From: Paralichthys olivaceus | Lineage: Eukaryota > Chordata > Actinopteri > Pleuronectiformes > Paralichthyidae | DNA: 64,000 bases | Direction of reading: 5' to 3' | NCBI RefSeq assembly: GCF_024713975.1 | Contig: NC_091110.1 | Span: 3,659,501 to 3,723,500 of the forward strand | In this document: piece by piece, positions 1-13,010 of the stretch | How positions within the stretch are numbered: the stretch's first letter is position 1 | Layout: every line of letters begins with the position of its first letter | Position numbers and translations under genes: made by a program | Notes under the pieces: model-generated | The model's database searches: none | What the model saw: the letters and a program-made list of their open reading frames with translations, nothing else | Told to the model about the DNA's origin: nothing

Positions 1-2344
1 TACAGTCTGGGTTTTTAAATCATAATATGTCTGTTTTCTGAATTCTGTTGAAAATGGATAATAAACCTTTTAATTAATGCAACAGTCATTTGAACCAATG
101 TTTTTTTGGCCACTTGGGGGCAGTGGAAACACAGCAGAGCAGTAGCTGTAGATAAGACGCATATTTCCACCATATCAAGTTGATATAGTTAAGTCATTAG
201 CAAACAGATGCCTATTTACAGATTAGGCAGACAGCGAACAACATTAGCATTCATTTGTACTCATGTAACTGACAAAGTCTGATATTCACTCTCTTTTAGC
301 TCTAGTTTGGTCTACTCCAATTCCTGAGAAGAATACAAAGGGGTCCAAAAGGTTCCCTCTGCTCCATTATGTTCACCACTATCTCTAAATATGTCTCTGA
401 AAACAGCTGCCCCAACTGATGCTAATGAGAGCAGTGAGAGTGAATCAACACATGAAGTCTGCTGTAAAACTGAAACAAACTCAAACCCATTAAAGTATGC
501 GACGCACTTCATCACTATAATCGCAAATAATTAATGTGATCTGTTGTTATCGTTAAATATTGATTGGAGCAGCAGTTATAATCCTGTTTTGCAACCAGAC
601 AGCTAAGCAGCATTATGGAAATTTCAAACATTAACTTCCAAGTGTGGACATATCGTCAAAATCACTCTTAAGTTGAAGCCAAAGTCAAGATGTAAAACAT
701 TAGCCCTCAAGGAACAGAATTCCATTTATAACCACAAAGGTCAAAGGTCAAATATATCTTGGCTAAATAAAGAAACAAGGCTCACTGAGACCCTCAAGAT
801 TGTTCAGTTTCACTTTTACACCCTGTGGGGAAACAGAACAAACAAGACTCTAGTAGTTGTGGTTGTAGAAAAGCAGGGGACATGTATAATAAGCGGATGC
901 CATGTATGCACTGCTGTTTTAGCCTGTATTAATCCTAAGTGATGGTAAGGAGCCTCTTTCTGCTGCTAAGACGTCTGACGTGCAGAAACACTGACTACTA
1001 GAAATATACGAGCATAAATACTGAATGAGTTAAAGCACAGTGTTCCTGTATTTTCTTTATATAAGTAATGAGTTCATACAAGAACACAAACAAACACAGT
1101 TTATTTTGCTCATGTTGGCAGGCGATGAGTTTCCCTCTGAAAAAGGACTTCAGGGATGTTGGTCTGGCAAATATAGTGAACATATAGGAATTTCTCACCT
1201 CATAAAACATCTGCAAAACTGCATTAATGCCAAAAAGCTGCATTAAAACTATTATCGACCAACAGTCAATATTTCACCTCTGTCATTTGTAAAGGCACAA
1301 ATGTGTTATCTGACAAACCCCTGTAAAGCAATACAAAACATCTTAGAGATCCCTCCACTTCGTCTGACATGAATTAATGGATGATTCTGCAAACTTGATT
1401 ATTCATACAATGCTTTCATTGTGTAAGTGTAACAATTAGGTTTTGATATGCAGCCACAGCTGATGTACTTTGCGTAAAGCTATAATTAAAAAAAAGAAAA
1501 GTGGTCGTATTATTTAATCCACATGGGAATGAGCAGATTGTGTGCATGTGTGTATGTAATGTTTTAACAACACTAAATTAGCCTGAGGAGAAAGTCAGAT
1601 TCTTTTACTCTATGAGAAAGAATTCTTGAGAGGTAGGATTAGTTTAGGAGGGATCATTGAAAGTCCCAAAAAAAGTTAACAATTAGCATAATCAGAGCAA
1701 TTACTTTTCCATTTCCTTTCACAGAATCCCAACAATAATTTGCTAAGACTGAGCTACCTTGGTGGGAGTCTGCAAATGCCAACACACTGATTCATCGTCT
1801 ACATACACACATTATTCAAGCTGCCGTCGGAGGCCGCAACAGGAGCAAGTTTAGCTCTTGGGCTCTTTTCTGTGCACTGCACGTACAACAATAAGAAGAC
1901 TGGTAACATGGGGTCAAGAGTGTTGTTGTACCAGTATCGTGCACTGAGTTGTGATACCAGCAGATTATTGTAATACATAAACTAAAAACTCACAACATGC
2001 AGCGGTAGAAAAACAAAAATGTGAATAAATACTCTTTAACAAGCAGAACACCTGCGTTCACAATGTATTTAAATAGGAAAGTAAAAGTACTAATTTTACA
2101 GTAAAAAGTATCGTGACATTATTACATTTTTGATACAGATGCATCGTTGCTTCTGCAGCATTTTATTCTACTAGCTCCCCTTGGTTCAACTTCAACTTTC
2201 AAGGTGGAGCTGCTTTTGATGACTTTGTATGCAGTTATGAAGTTTTAATGCACAATGGGGGTACTCAAGCTACGTCCAAGCACTTCAAAGTACACCGCCT
2301 GAGTAACTGTACCAAGTGATTTTCCTCAACATGTGTTAACCTAC
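1..2344. other. clip1 intron (left part of window)
   Basis: No coding exon is recognised here. The next exon to the right (2345-2442) ends in a proper minus-strand donor, so this stretch should be the following clip1 intron, with the 3' exons of the gene beyond the left edge. The sequence is AT-rich and its short reading frames show no conserved protein. A repeat-like patch lies at about 2050-2335. Confidence 0.6.
2050..2335. repeat. dispersed teleost repeat fragment (GTAAAAGTACT family)
   Basis: This patch has the phrasing of a common fish interspersed repeat built on GTAAAAGTACT and ACAGTAAAAAGTA. Related phrases occur at about 41490-41600 and 59340-59380. The ends are not clear and the class was not determined. 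Confidence 0.4.
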
Positions 2345-5300
2345 CTGTGTCAGCTGGACCTTCAGCTCTTTCTCTCTACACTTGCTCTCCTCTTTCAGGG
2401 TCTGATAGTCTTTCTTCGACTGCTCCACACTCTGCTCCAATTCTGAAAGAAAGCAGAAGGTCATCGACTGTTATAAAATCTTGAAACAGAAATAGATCAC
2501 TCACTATTTAATGAGCATAAAGATGGTGGATATAGATCTGTTTACCTTGCATGGTCTTTGCTGTCCTCCTGTTTTCCTCCTCAGCTATCTCAAGCGTTTG
2601 TCTCTGAAATGGAGAAACATCAGCTTGACTACGGGATAATCACTTACATGGCAACATTCTTGTACCTTGAGCTAAGCAGGCAGTAATGAGCGAATCCAGA
2701 GAACATGCAAAGTTTGTGGATGAAATAACTCTCTTAATGAGGCCACTTTATATGCCCATGAGCAAAAGACCTCACAGTGAAAAAATCTGTAGTAACAGAC
2801 GTGCATTTCTTAGCTACATTTAAACAAACTCCGTAGGATGTTTTTGCAATTGGATCCGGACTTTCTCCAGAGTTTGTCTTTTTGACATGAACAATGCAGC
2901 AGATGCTCAGCTCAGACGCGTTCACATCAACACTGAAATCTGTATCTGTCGCGTGTTAGCATGTCTGGAAGTAACTTAGGTCAGTCTCATTTACAAATCA
3001 ATGAATGGTAACTGAGAAGCCTGAAAATACTTGTGATTTATTGAGAAACTGTAGCAGGTCAGAAGATGTCATCTGAGTGGGCGGTCCATCATATGTGGCC
3101 CACGACATATTTGCATTCACACAGCAAAAATACTGTGGCCACGTGTGTCCCAGACCACCTCTGAAAGTGGTCTGAGTGATCTCAGGATGCATTTGGGTGC
3201 ATTCAAGTACAGAGCACTTGTGATAGGATCACTCAAGACTGGTGTTAGTACCAGGTCTGAATTTAATGTTGAGTTTATCAGAGCTGAGCTGTAATGGAAA
3301 CTTGTGACATTGAGGCTTTGAGCACTGAGGAAACAGCATATCTTTGGACAATTACTTGCTACTCATGACAAAATGATTTTTCTTTTCTTGTTTTTCGTTC
3401 CTTGTTTAAAATAAAACAATAAAATGAAAAAGTCACTAAAGCATTGAATGTCACTGTATCTTTCTACCGTGTTTATTTGTGTTTATTAGAGAGGCAATAT
3501 ATTAGTTTCTTTCTTTCTTTCTTTCTTACCATGCTGCTCAGCTGCTGTTCCAGAGAACTCTTGTCCTGCTGCACAGACTGAAGCTCCTTCTGTTTGCTCT
3601 CCAGGTCAACGCTCAGCTCACTGATCTGTTGTGGAAACATCCATTGCACACATGTATATCTATAAAAAATGCATTTTCACAGTAGCAAAGCACACTTAAC
3701 AAGGACATATGCCTATTTCCTAACGTTTTCCACAAACCCTTTTCTCTTGAGACTGTGCCTGGGCCTTGAGGCTGCTAATCTGTTGCTGGGACAGAGACAC
3801 AGCATCCTCCTTCTGCTGGGACGCCCGGAGCCTGAGCTGGAGATCTGCCACCTCCCTCTCCAGCTCCATGATCCTGGAGCGCTCAGACACAGTGGCCACC
3901 TGCGGCAGAACGTGCAGAGAGGGGGCATGAGTGGGAAAGAGGATACAGGAGAAGCTGACAGAGGAGAAGAGACCTGGATTTTATAATGTGAAGCACATAT
4001 GAGGAACTCTTTTGACCTGTCTATTGTAATGTGAGGGAGCAGTGCAACTGAATCAAAATGAAGTAAACATACAATCAGCTACAATCATTACATTTTATAT
4101 TCTTAGAGAAGTCATGATCAAAAATACACAGTATTCATTTAATAAGACAAACCTGTGGTTGAGCCATCCTAACATGACCATGATTCTAAATGTTTACTTA
4201 CCAAACTACTGGAAGTCGTTGGAGAAGTGTTTATGTAAGTAAATCTCCTGCTTTCTAAATTTTATAAATAAATCTATGCATTTATGAACTATAGGAAATA
4301 TCATCATAATCACACACTATGTTTTTTTCTGGCTTATTCCTACACACATACTGTCCTGCTGCACCAAATTTCCGTTAAAGTACCAAATTTGGATTAACCC
4401 GCATTTGAAAATAGTCTCCAACAAATGAATGTTTCCTCCTGATGAGACTTGTTTCGAATAAAACTATATATTTGAGAGGTATTTTCTAAGTTTTAAATCT
4501 TTGGTAGGAACCAATGAGTTTGGGGCTGAGTGCAACGGACAGGGCAGAGAAGTTTGAACATTCAAAGAAAGACGTGACTCATTGTTGGTCTTTTCATGGG
4601 ATTTGCTGCAGAGGAAATGATGCCAGCCTTATCCTTTAAGTCCAACAATGTCAAAGCACAGGCATTTCCAAAATGGGTCCTTTAATAGGACTTTCATGCA
4701 CACATGCATCATTTTCAGGAATATGGCCCAGGGTTATTGGAAAAGCACAAGGCCAATGAGCTTTAAGCATCACTATGCCAGAGCTAGTTGGATGAGGCTA
4801 CATCGGAGGCACCTTCTGATAAATAGGACAGTTTACATAATGTTTGCACTGTGGTTGCTTTAACATATCAAAAATCACATCACTCAGTCCTGCGGTGGGG
4901 CTGGGACAGCCAGCATTACCCTAGTGTCCTCTAAATCCCTCTGGAGTTTTTCAGCTTTGGTCTTTTCAAAGAGCAGGCTCTGCTCAAGCTCCTTTATGTG
5001 GGCATGCTCCAGCCTGGTCTGCGTCTGTTAGTAAGAGAGAGCAGGAAGAGGAGAACAAACCAATGCAACACTGACATGCCAGCCAAGACTTTAGAGAAAA
5101 GAGCAGTGAGTTGGTAAGAAAGCACTGATGGTTCCAATCGTTTCAATTACATCAGTTGGTTGTGCTTGTTCTGCTCAGAGGAACATCAGCAATTAACTGT
5201 TTTGATTATCTCATTCTGACTCTCATCTTCTTCAGAAACTTTTATTTCTCTTCTAGTGGCACCTGAAGGAGACTAATCCAGGCAGGAAGTCCTCACAAGA

Positions 5301-8300
5301 GTGACAAAGAAGCAGATAAAGAAGAGGAGGATGGAAGCGCAAAGGATGACTGAAGACGAGGCAAGACAAAAACAGCTTTCAAGAAGAGGCATATGGATGA
5401 GAGGATGATGAAAGGATAGTTATATGCAAGTACTGCAGATGCATGGGTAGAAATATCTGAGTGAAAGGGTAAGTGAGTTAAGCATGGATGAATAAATAAA
5501 AGGAGCAGGAAGACAGGCATGTCTTAAGAAGAAATGAAATGAATGATTCAAAGAGCGCAGGAAAAGGAAAAGCTGATTCAATCATAAAATCTTTATTTTT
5601 TTTTAAAGAGGAAGCAGTAATTTAGATTTAGATCTGTGGCCCCTTTTTTAACCATTTTGAAATCCCTTACTCAAATTTAAAAATTCAATTCAAAAAGACT
5701 TTATTGTCATTGCACAGTCGTACTTAGTACACTAGCACAACGAAATTGTAGCACAGTCCTCCTCGATGCCAAACATACAATTAAAAAGACACAGTCCACT
5801 ACACAAATTTAAATAAAAATAAAGGGATTCCAGGACCAAAGGCATTTAAAGATGCGGATATTCTTTAAAAATAAATAATGTACCGATACATACAGGTAAT
5901 ATGCACCGTTATAAACAAATATTACACTAAGTGTTTTATTTTGGGGAAGTGGCAAACTGTACAGAATAAATACTATATACCGATATAGCTGGATAATATA
6001 CATAAGTGTTTTATTGCACCGATGATGCCCCGAAAGTGTTTATTGCACAGAAAAGAAAAGGGTTGGGTCCCACAGTGTTATTGCACGTGGCCCGCAGCTG
6101 AAATGACACATGATTGAGTCAGATATTTGCATTTTTATCTAACATTACTATAGCCCTGTTGTAAAAACTGTGCTTTAACAAAATAAGAACAGAGCAAACA
6201 GAGCAAGTACAAGCAAAGGGGTCAAAACCCATGAGAGAAGTGCAGAAGAAGTCTTAATTTATAAAGAACTAAATGGATAAGGAAAAATATGTTTTCAACT
6301 GATTTGACCAAGTTTGTGAAGGTGTTCAGTCTGATAAAGTAAAGCAGCACTAGAAAAACTGATCCTTGAAGAGAAAAGATGATCACACAGAGCGGAAAGA
6401 GGAAGTAAACTTGTGTAAAAGTAATTCATTATAATATAATTGCAATAACAGACAGACAGACAGATAGATAGATAGATACCTCCAGGTCTCCTTTGGTAAT
6501 GCAAACCTCTTCCACACGAAACTGCAGATCCTCCACTTTTCTGTCAAACAGGAACAATAATAAAACTCCATCATAAATATTAGATTTCAATATAGATTTT
6601 TATTTAATTATTAAATGGGAAGTGAATGAGGTGCATGAAGCCCACATTTATAAAGCTGTGGCGCCTTGGGATGGTCCTTTTAGTGTGATGGTGAAATTTT
6701 ATTATATATCATCCGACAGTGGCTTCTTGAAGATATCAGCTGAGTCAGTGGCACTTATTCAAAAGATTGAAAAAAAAAAAACCCAACCAGACTTTTTAAT
6801 ATTCTGCTCCAATGGTTTTATGTTGTTTTACCATGTTTTTCTTTATCTTTTATGTTTGGACACTTGTATCTGTTGAAATAATAATAATCAGCTAATGAAT
6901 AATTCATAATTAATTTGGAGCAGGAAGGACATTGTGCTGCTGGTATGGTTCGGAGAACATGATAATTTACAGCAGAAAAGAGAGATGAATGCAAAGTCAC
7001 TGCAGACAAAATAATTGCCAGTTTAGTTGTGCACCTTGATGCACTCTCACAGGCTCTTTCTTGTCTGCTGTATCTGCTCTCACCCCTCACATTGCACTCT
7101 GTGAACAGTATCATGTGTAAAGTCAGACCCCCCACCTTTTCTCCTCCTCCAGCTGGTTGAGCAGTTCCACTTTGTCTCGATCGGCTGCTTCCACCAGCGA
7201 ACGCAGTTGATCCAGCTTTGCCTCCATCTCGATGGCATACTGAAACATCCGCAAACACAATGCAGTCTATTTAACCTTTAATTCATACTATTACAAAATC
7301 TGTGAAAGAGCTCCTACACATTGTCCAACGTGCAATATTATTATTAATATAAAATCTGATTAGAAATGATTTTTGTTGTATGAATTTTTGCTGTGGGCCT
7401 CGTAGTAGTAGTCGTATGTGTTGCTCTTGTAAATGTATAAAAAAAGAAGACTTGATATAACTTTTACATTTGACTGTTACACAAGTAAGATTTAAGCCTC
7501 TGTCAATTAGAGGCATCATTGTGTCATCATAAATATGTGATTCTTTAAAGGTGCGCGTTAAAAAGGTGTTGTGGGTAATAGCACGAGACACGGAGAAACA
7601 ACGTCATCCCATTAGTCATGTTTTCTGACTCCAGCCACTGTCCAGATCTAAGAAATTCTTCTGATTAGGTTTTGTGTCTTCTGTCATATATTTAGTCTAT
7701 TTTAAATGTTTTTGTTTATTGTATGTTTAGTTCAAAAAAAAGATTTTTTCTGAATGACTAGTGTTGAACTAACTTAAATAGCTGTGGGTAAAAATATAAT
7801 TTAACAACTACTTCCAGCAAGCTAACTAACATCAGTGTTTTTACGCTTAGTTCCTGTTCTCACCTGATCCCTCCCTTTCCTCACAAGAGTCAGCTCCTGC
7901 TGCACCTCTCCTGCGTGGCTGGTCGCCTTTGCAACTTCACATCTCTCAAGGTCTCTCTCCGCCAGCAGCTGTTCAATGTGCTGCTGCTTCTCCTTCAGCG
8001 CCTCCTGCAGGGCTGTGGTGCCAGAAATCTTCCGAGCGTACCGAGCAGATGTCTCCGTCAGCTGAAACATCACAGCATACATTTACATATAACACCATGC
8101 ACTGTCTGTTATCAGATATTATTTTACAGGGTATTTTAGACTGCCACAGAATAAAAGGTTTCTGTGGTTCCTAAGGCCTAAGGGTGGCAGGCAAATTTCC
8201 CTGCTGTGGGATTGATAAGAAATACTGTAACCAAATAGTTTTTTTGCCTGCATACACCAATGCAAAACATTACATACAATGAGGCCCTAGTGTGTAATCA

Positions 8301-11300
8301 TGTGTCTGAAACTCAGGGGCGCAGTATGGGGCGGTGGAAGTTAGGACAATTCCAAGGGCCCCTGTCAGTATTCAGGAATTGTCCTAACTTCCACCCCCCC
8401 AAATCTGCTGTTTTCATTATTTTGAGATGATGATGTTAATTTATGTTGATTGAAAAGTTGATGTATATTTAAGTTTGTTCGTTTTTTTTTAATCTTTCAT
8501 TAAAGTTAAGAGAATTTTCCATTTCGAAATGTTACAATAAAAAATACATTGAGACTGTAAAAGATGGCCTTTAGCACATTTTTATGGCGGCTTTTAATCT
8601 TGCATCAAATAGTGAATTGCCTATGTTGTATGTAGACTGTTGCATGTGCAGCTCACTAGCAGTAAATATTGTGCTAGTACTAGTATTGAACAACAAGAAG
8701 CAAGACAGTTGCAAGCCTTTAAAGTTAGAGTTATGTAAATCTTTTGATGGGTCAGTTAGGTCCTAGAGATGTGGTGACAACAGCTGCGCAGGAGGGGGGC
8801 CCAATTGTTTTGTCATGGGGCCCAAAATTCCTAAATTGCACCTGTATTTAGTTCACTGGCAACAATTGTAATTTATTTTTAGCACATGTAAGGCTTATGG
8901 AGCCGCAAGCAAACAGAGTTCCCTTCCTCTTGTGGTCAGGTTGAGACAACAACAGCACTTTGGTTGTGGTCGGTGAAACACTGACTGTGGTTTCAGCTGA
9001 ATAAATCCTCCAGTTTTATGCTTTGAGACACTTTGTCTACATTTAACCAAGAGGAAGAGTTGTGATTGCCTAAAAAGTTCATACAAGCTCAAATCATGAT
9101 TCAATTCTGAAATTGGTAAAACAAATGATGACAAATTTTCAGCCTCCACATACACTTACTCAGCTAAGACACAGTGCAGTTTGGGGGTGAGCTGCAGAAC
9201 CAGGTCGCATAAAGCCAACAACATTGTGTGGGTCTTACCAGTCCCGCTCGGCTGGGTTTGCCGCTGATTGACGAGGTGGCGGAGCTGAGCGAGCTGATGG
9301 AGGAAGCGCTGGGACTCCTCTTGAGAAGGGTGGACCTCCTCCGTGAGCTCTTTGCCTTGGTAGGTGTTGTGCAGGGGAAGCCAATACGCGTCACCTTGTG
9401 GACCGGGGCAAACAAGCCAAACCTCGGCATGCACTGAAAGTACCTGAGAGGTTTGCACCACAGAGTCAGAACCCGAAGACAGAACCAGTGACAGCTGGTT
9501 ACTATAGAACTGAATTAAAGCAGATGTTATACATTTGTCAATGCTCTTTACCTGGTCCCTGCTACAGCTCCATCATTCTTGCCAAGTGGTTCATCTAGTT
9601 CGACTCCACACCAGTCTCCCTTGGCAAAGTCCGTCTCTCCAAGGAACCGCACTACTCCTGCCTTTGTACCTCCCACCTGCACATGAAAAAAATTTGATAA
9701 AAGAATGTTTGATTTAGCAAGTTATTGTCTTCTCTACTTGAAGTATATGAAGCTCGCTGATCACTGACCCAATAGGTTTACGATACATTAGGATGAAAAC
9801 CTGATCAATCCAAATTCACATTTGTTTTAGAAAAATAGTAGATTATTTATATTGTCGCCGTGAGATTGATTTCCGATTCGAGATTTCTTCTAAGTGTGAT
9901 GTTTCTGTGTTGTAGGTTTGTGTGGGTCCTTTCTCTCCCTCCCCTTTCTGTTCTTTCTGTGTGTGGCAGGGGGCGTGGATGGCTTCTCCTGCAGCAGACG
10001 AGGCACACTTGCTTCCACTCAGCTCATCAACCTGCCCATAAAACCCTTTTCTTCACTCCACTGCTCTGCCAGATAATTCCATCTCGTTCGGTAGTTGCTC
10101 TGCGTGTGTTCTCTGTTAATGTTCATGTTTTTTCTCCGTTCTGCTCAGGTAATCCTGTGTGCCTTGCTGTTTGCCAACATTGTGTCTTCAGTGCAGAGTT
10201 TTTCTTCCATGTGTTCAGCACTCGTGCCGTCCCTGGGATTCTAGCAGCCAGCCTGCTCTCAGCCTCCTCTGCCTGCTCTTCGTTGCTTTTTGTTGAGCAA
10301 TAAACTCTTTAATTATCTACACGCCTGTGGAGTCTGAACAAAATCAAGACTGACAGTAAGACAGATATAGGGTGAGAATAAGAATTGTCTTTGCATGATA
10401 ACCAAATTACTGTAAAGCCATTTTCAGAAATGAATTCCGGAGGATATCTGCATAATCTGCGTCTAGACTTTCTCTGAACAACGCAGCAGGAAATTCTCTG
10501 CTCAGACGTGTTCATAACAACAGAGAGATCTCCAGAGTGTTCAGGAGAGGGTTGGTGCAGCGGGCCGAGGCAGGATGTAACATATTAATTCTGCTGCAGG
10601 GATTACATGTTCTTGTTTACAGCACATCAACAAGCCCTTATCACGGAGAGGTCGTTAGACATTTCGTCGGTGTCTTCTACATGGATGGTGCTTTTTCATC
10701 CTCAGCTATTTGTGGTTAGTTTTTTTATTTTTGTGTCTGTTGTTTCACATCATCAACATCATCTACATGCCCACACACTCTCAGTGAATCAGCAGCTTTA
10801 GGCGATATAACTACTTCTGAATGATTATTAACTCTGCTCAAAAGCTGTTATGATAACTTACCAGCACACGGTCTACCAGCCTCAGCTCCCTTCTGTTCTT
10901 CTTCATGGATTCTGTGTCTGAGAGATTTGACACCGACTCGCTGGACGTGAGCATACGGTTTAGCACGCCACTTGTCCTAATGCCAGTGCCCTGAGCTGAA
11001 CAAAGAAAACATTTTTTGCTGTGTTGATGTGACATAAAACAAGAACAACTCAAAGAAGTACTTATACATTTGAGAGATGTTACCAGATGAGGTAGAGCCA
11101 ACGGGTGCAGGCTGGACTGTTGCAGAGGCTGCTTCTGCTGGGCTGGGCTGGCCCCCGTTTTCCTCCTTCTCTGGCAGTGCAGTCCTGGATAGCTTTGAAG
11201 GCCGCGTGAATATCCCCCTCCCATCCTCACACTGGAAGTACCGGACCCCTGCCACTGACCCGTCATTCTTCCCGATCGGCTCGTCCAGCACGATGCCCGC

Positions 11301-11924
11301 CCACTGCCCGGGTGCGAACTGTGTGCCCCCGATAAATTGCACACAGCCGGGCTTGTTGCCATTGACCCAGACCCTCTCCCCTAACTGGAAGTCACCACTT
11401 CCATCTGGAGTTGGGGAGGTCACACTAGGGGGCTTCTCAGGAGGAACTGGCTTTGGAGTACCTGCAATCACAATTTCCTTTTTATTAGCCTTTTGTCAAT
11501 TATACAATCGTATACAGGTCAGTTAAAAACTCAAACTTCCCCTCTATCTCTTTGTTTTTACTAAAACCTTGGTCCTTACAGCATGTGCCTTTGTTGTGGA
11601 AGCAGTGAAAGGAGCAAGTTCAGGACACACACCAAGAAATACTGTGACACTGCAGCTCTCTTTTAGTTTCAATATTCAATTTCAACTTGTTGCAGTATGA
11701 GTGCAGATAAGCCACACTTAATTATTTTATTGTGGAAATGAAAATACTCATGACTGCCTCCACCAACACTCACATATTCAAAGGTTAATTGTTGCAAGAA
11801 CTGCTTGGGTCTTACCTGAGGACGGAGATGTCCTTGTTGGCACCCCTGATGGACGGACTATTTTACTGGGGGGTTTGAGTCCGCTGACCTTGCCTGGTGT
11901 CGTCATGGCGACTTGTTTGTCCAT
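2345..11924 (-). CDS. clip1: CAP-Gly domain-containing linker protein 1 (CLIP-170), 5' part, 13 coding exons
   Basis: CLIP-170 tracks growing microtubule plus ends and links them to vesicles, dynein/dynactin and cortical partners. Coding exons in plus coordinates, 5' to 3' on the minus strand: 11924-11816 (ATG at 11924-11922), 11461-11084, 10995-10862, 9676-9552, 9443-9239, 8061-7864, 7239-7136, 6540-6480, 5024-4920, 3899-3738, 3625-3530, 2603-2546, 2442-2345. All junctions keep frame and give 611 codons. CAP-Gly 1 spans about residues 64-130 with the tubulin-groove motif GKNDG at 100-104. CAP-Gly 2 spans about 205-268 with GKNDG at 239-243. A Ser-rich basic linker follows, then continuous coiled coil, for example [20 protein letters not shown]. 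The first residues ([21 protein letters not shown]) fit the family N-terminus. The rest of the coiled coil and the zinc knuckles lie beyond the left edge. The neighbouring hcar-denr-hip1r synteny supports clip1 over clip2-4. Confidence 0.95.
2730..2940. repeat. dispersed repeat, copy A
   Basis: This segment shares short diverged blocks with 10390-10530. Both hold an ACTTTCTC core, a GCAGCAG block, and GCTCAGACGYGTTCA near the end. It is probably one old fish repeat family inserted twice in clip1 introns. Its ends and class are unknown. Confidence 0.4.
3090..3260. repeat. dispersed repeat, shared with 53685-53800
   Basis: It contains CCACGTGTGTCCCAGACCACCTCTGAA followed by TGATCTGA- and GGTGCATTCA-like blocks. 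The same ordered blocks occur at about 53685-53800 in a hip1r intron. It is a degenerate interspersed repeat in a clip1 intron. Confidence 0.5.
3506..3527. repeat. (TTTC)n microsatellite touching a clip1 splice donor
   Basis: About five TTTC units end at the clip1 donor for exon 3625-3530. Read on the minus strand, the donor is GTAAGAAAGAAAG, so the repeat begins within the donor consensus. Confidence 0.9.
5690..6110 (-). mobile_element. LINE 3'-end fragment
   Basis: On the minus strand the element ends in a GACAATAAAG tail after a conserved GTACAACG-like block, the usual look of teleost LINE 3' ends. No intact reverse transcriptase is present. It is a truncated insertion in a clip1 intron. 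Confidence 0.5.
6449..6478. repeat. (GACA)n(GATA)n microsatellite touching a clip1 splice donor
   Basis: A compound tetranucleotide repeat runs directly into the donor of clip1 exon 6540-6480. On the minus strand the intron begins GTATCTATCTATC, so the repeat itself supplies the donor sequence. Confidence 0.9.
8333..8395. repeat. perfect 21-bp inverted repeat (hairpin)
   Basis: The left arm at 8333-8353 and the right arm at 8375-8395 are exact reverse complements of 21 bases, separated by a 21-base loop. It lies in a clip1 intron inside a longer repeat-like stretch (about 8310-8850) with GGGGCCC-rich blocks. Confidence 0.85.
9895..10355 (+). mobile_element. possible solo LTR in clip1 intron
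   Basis: The segment begins TGTG and ends GACA. It has a TATA-like CATAAAACC near 10036 and a polyadenylation signal AATAAA at 10299-10304, followed by a short U5-like tail. The flanking pentamers CTAAG and GTAAG match at four of five positions, which would suit a target-site duplication. No gag or pol is present. The 147-codon frame inside has no recognisable protein. The call rests on layout alone. Confidence 0.4.
10390..10530. repeat. dispersed repeat, copy B
   Basis: This is the second copy of the family seen at 2730-2940, in the same orientation, and shares CTCAGACGTGTTCA and a GCAGCAGG block. It lies in the clip1 intron between exons 9676-9552 and 10995-10862. Confidence 0.4.
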
Positions 11925-12025
11925 GGCTGCGGATTAGGAGAGGTGTGTGGGGCGTCTGGCCTGATCAAGGTGGAGGACTAGGCCTTCCCCACCACCCCAC
12001 ACTGTCCCAGTATGAGGGAAGAGAG
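11816..12025 (-). other. clip1: clip1 first coding exon with 5' UTR
   Basis: On the minus strand a CTTTCAG-type acceptor lies just beyond 12025 (plus strand CTGAAAC at 12026). About 100 nt of untranslated leader precede the ATG at 11924, and the exon ends in a GTAAGA donor at 11815. A noncoding exon must therefore lie further upstream. Confidence 0.7.
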
Positions 12026-12809
12026 CTGAAACAAGCAAAACTGTCCACTCAGTTATTTTAAAAACAATAGAACAAATCAATGAACTGGTACACAAATGTC
12101 ACAGCTGCAACAAGTGTGGGAACATGACACAAACTTAGATCCAATAAAACCAGCACCGTAACCACACCAGGACCAGTTCATTTTCTTCTGTTGACTAGTT
12201 GTCAGAAAAACCATAAAAACCTTTTCATCTGCTCTGCAGTCAGTCAATAAACACGACAGTATCTCAGTGGGAGTGGCTCCGCTGCTTAGCGACTGAGCTC
12301 TGGACCATCCTCAACACCTCACACAAGTCATATCGCAATGTTTATTCCTGAGCTATAAATGATCACGCTAGCAAAGCTGACCGCACATCACATGTAGTTT
12401 CACTCTATGTCCCTGCTCTGGGGCCATGAGGACAAATGCCTTTTCATTAACTGCACTTGTCAAATTAAGAGCGACTGATTTTTGACCGCAGACGCTAAAA
12501 TAAGATGGTTTCCCCCTGCAGGTCTGTGAGAGGTGGACAGCAGTTTGACTGTGCTGCTAATTTACTCATGAGGCTGATGATTCACTTTAACTGCAACTAG
12601 GTCAACGCCGACTTTATGTTTAATTTACCAACAACTGTGTGTTCAATATAATCACAATCATAGGTTACATAGACAAATATAGACATAAATATAGACATAA
12701 CGAAGATAACAACAGCTTCAGCTTGTTGGTAATTTTGAAAGCAAATATGTGAAACTTTGAATTAAATCAACTTGATCTGAGTGATATACTTATGGAAGTT
12801 TGGGGCCAT

Positions 12810-13010
12810 TGGTTTGGTTCTGCAAACCCTCTGACTCTGTTTTATATGTATTGAGGGACAGATGTCAAATACCACATAGTTTCTTTACAATGGTTGGTTT
12901 GATTACAGGAAACATTGGAAAGAGTATAAAGATCCTCCAGTGTGAGTGCAGGCTTGATGGATTATAAAGCAGGTTTGGAAGATGGGATCTCCTCCACTGT
13001 TTTTTATGAT
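12810..13010. repeat. diverged repeat pair, member 1
   Basis: This stretch aligns by eye with 14985-15225. Both start with TTGGTTTGGTT.TGCAAACCCT and later carry a GTG.AGG.T block and then GAT.GGGATCTC in the same order. It lies in the clip1 upstream region and was not recognised as a known family. Confidence 0.5.

Noticed and set aside
6818-7258. 146-codon minus-strand frame
   Set aside because: It crosses the true clip1 exon 7239-7136 in the wrong frame. The correct frame gives the conserved coiled-coil sequence.
9860-10303. 147-codon plus-strand frame
   Set aside because: Its composition is that of the LTR-like repeat. No conserved motif was seen.
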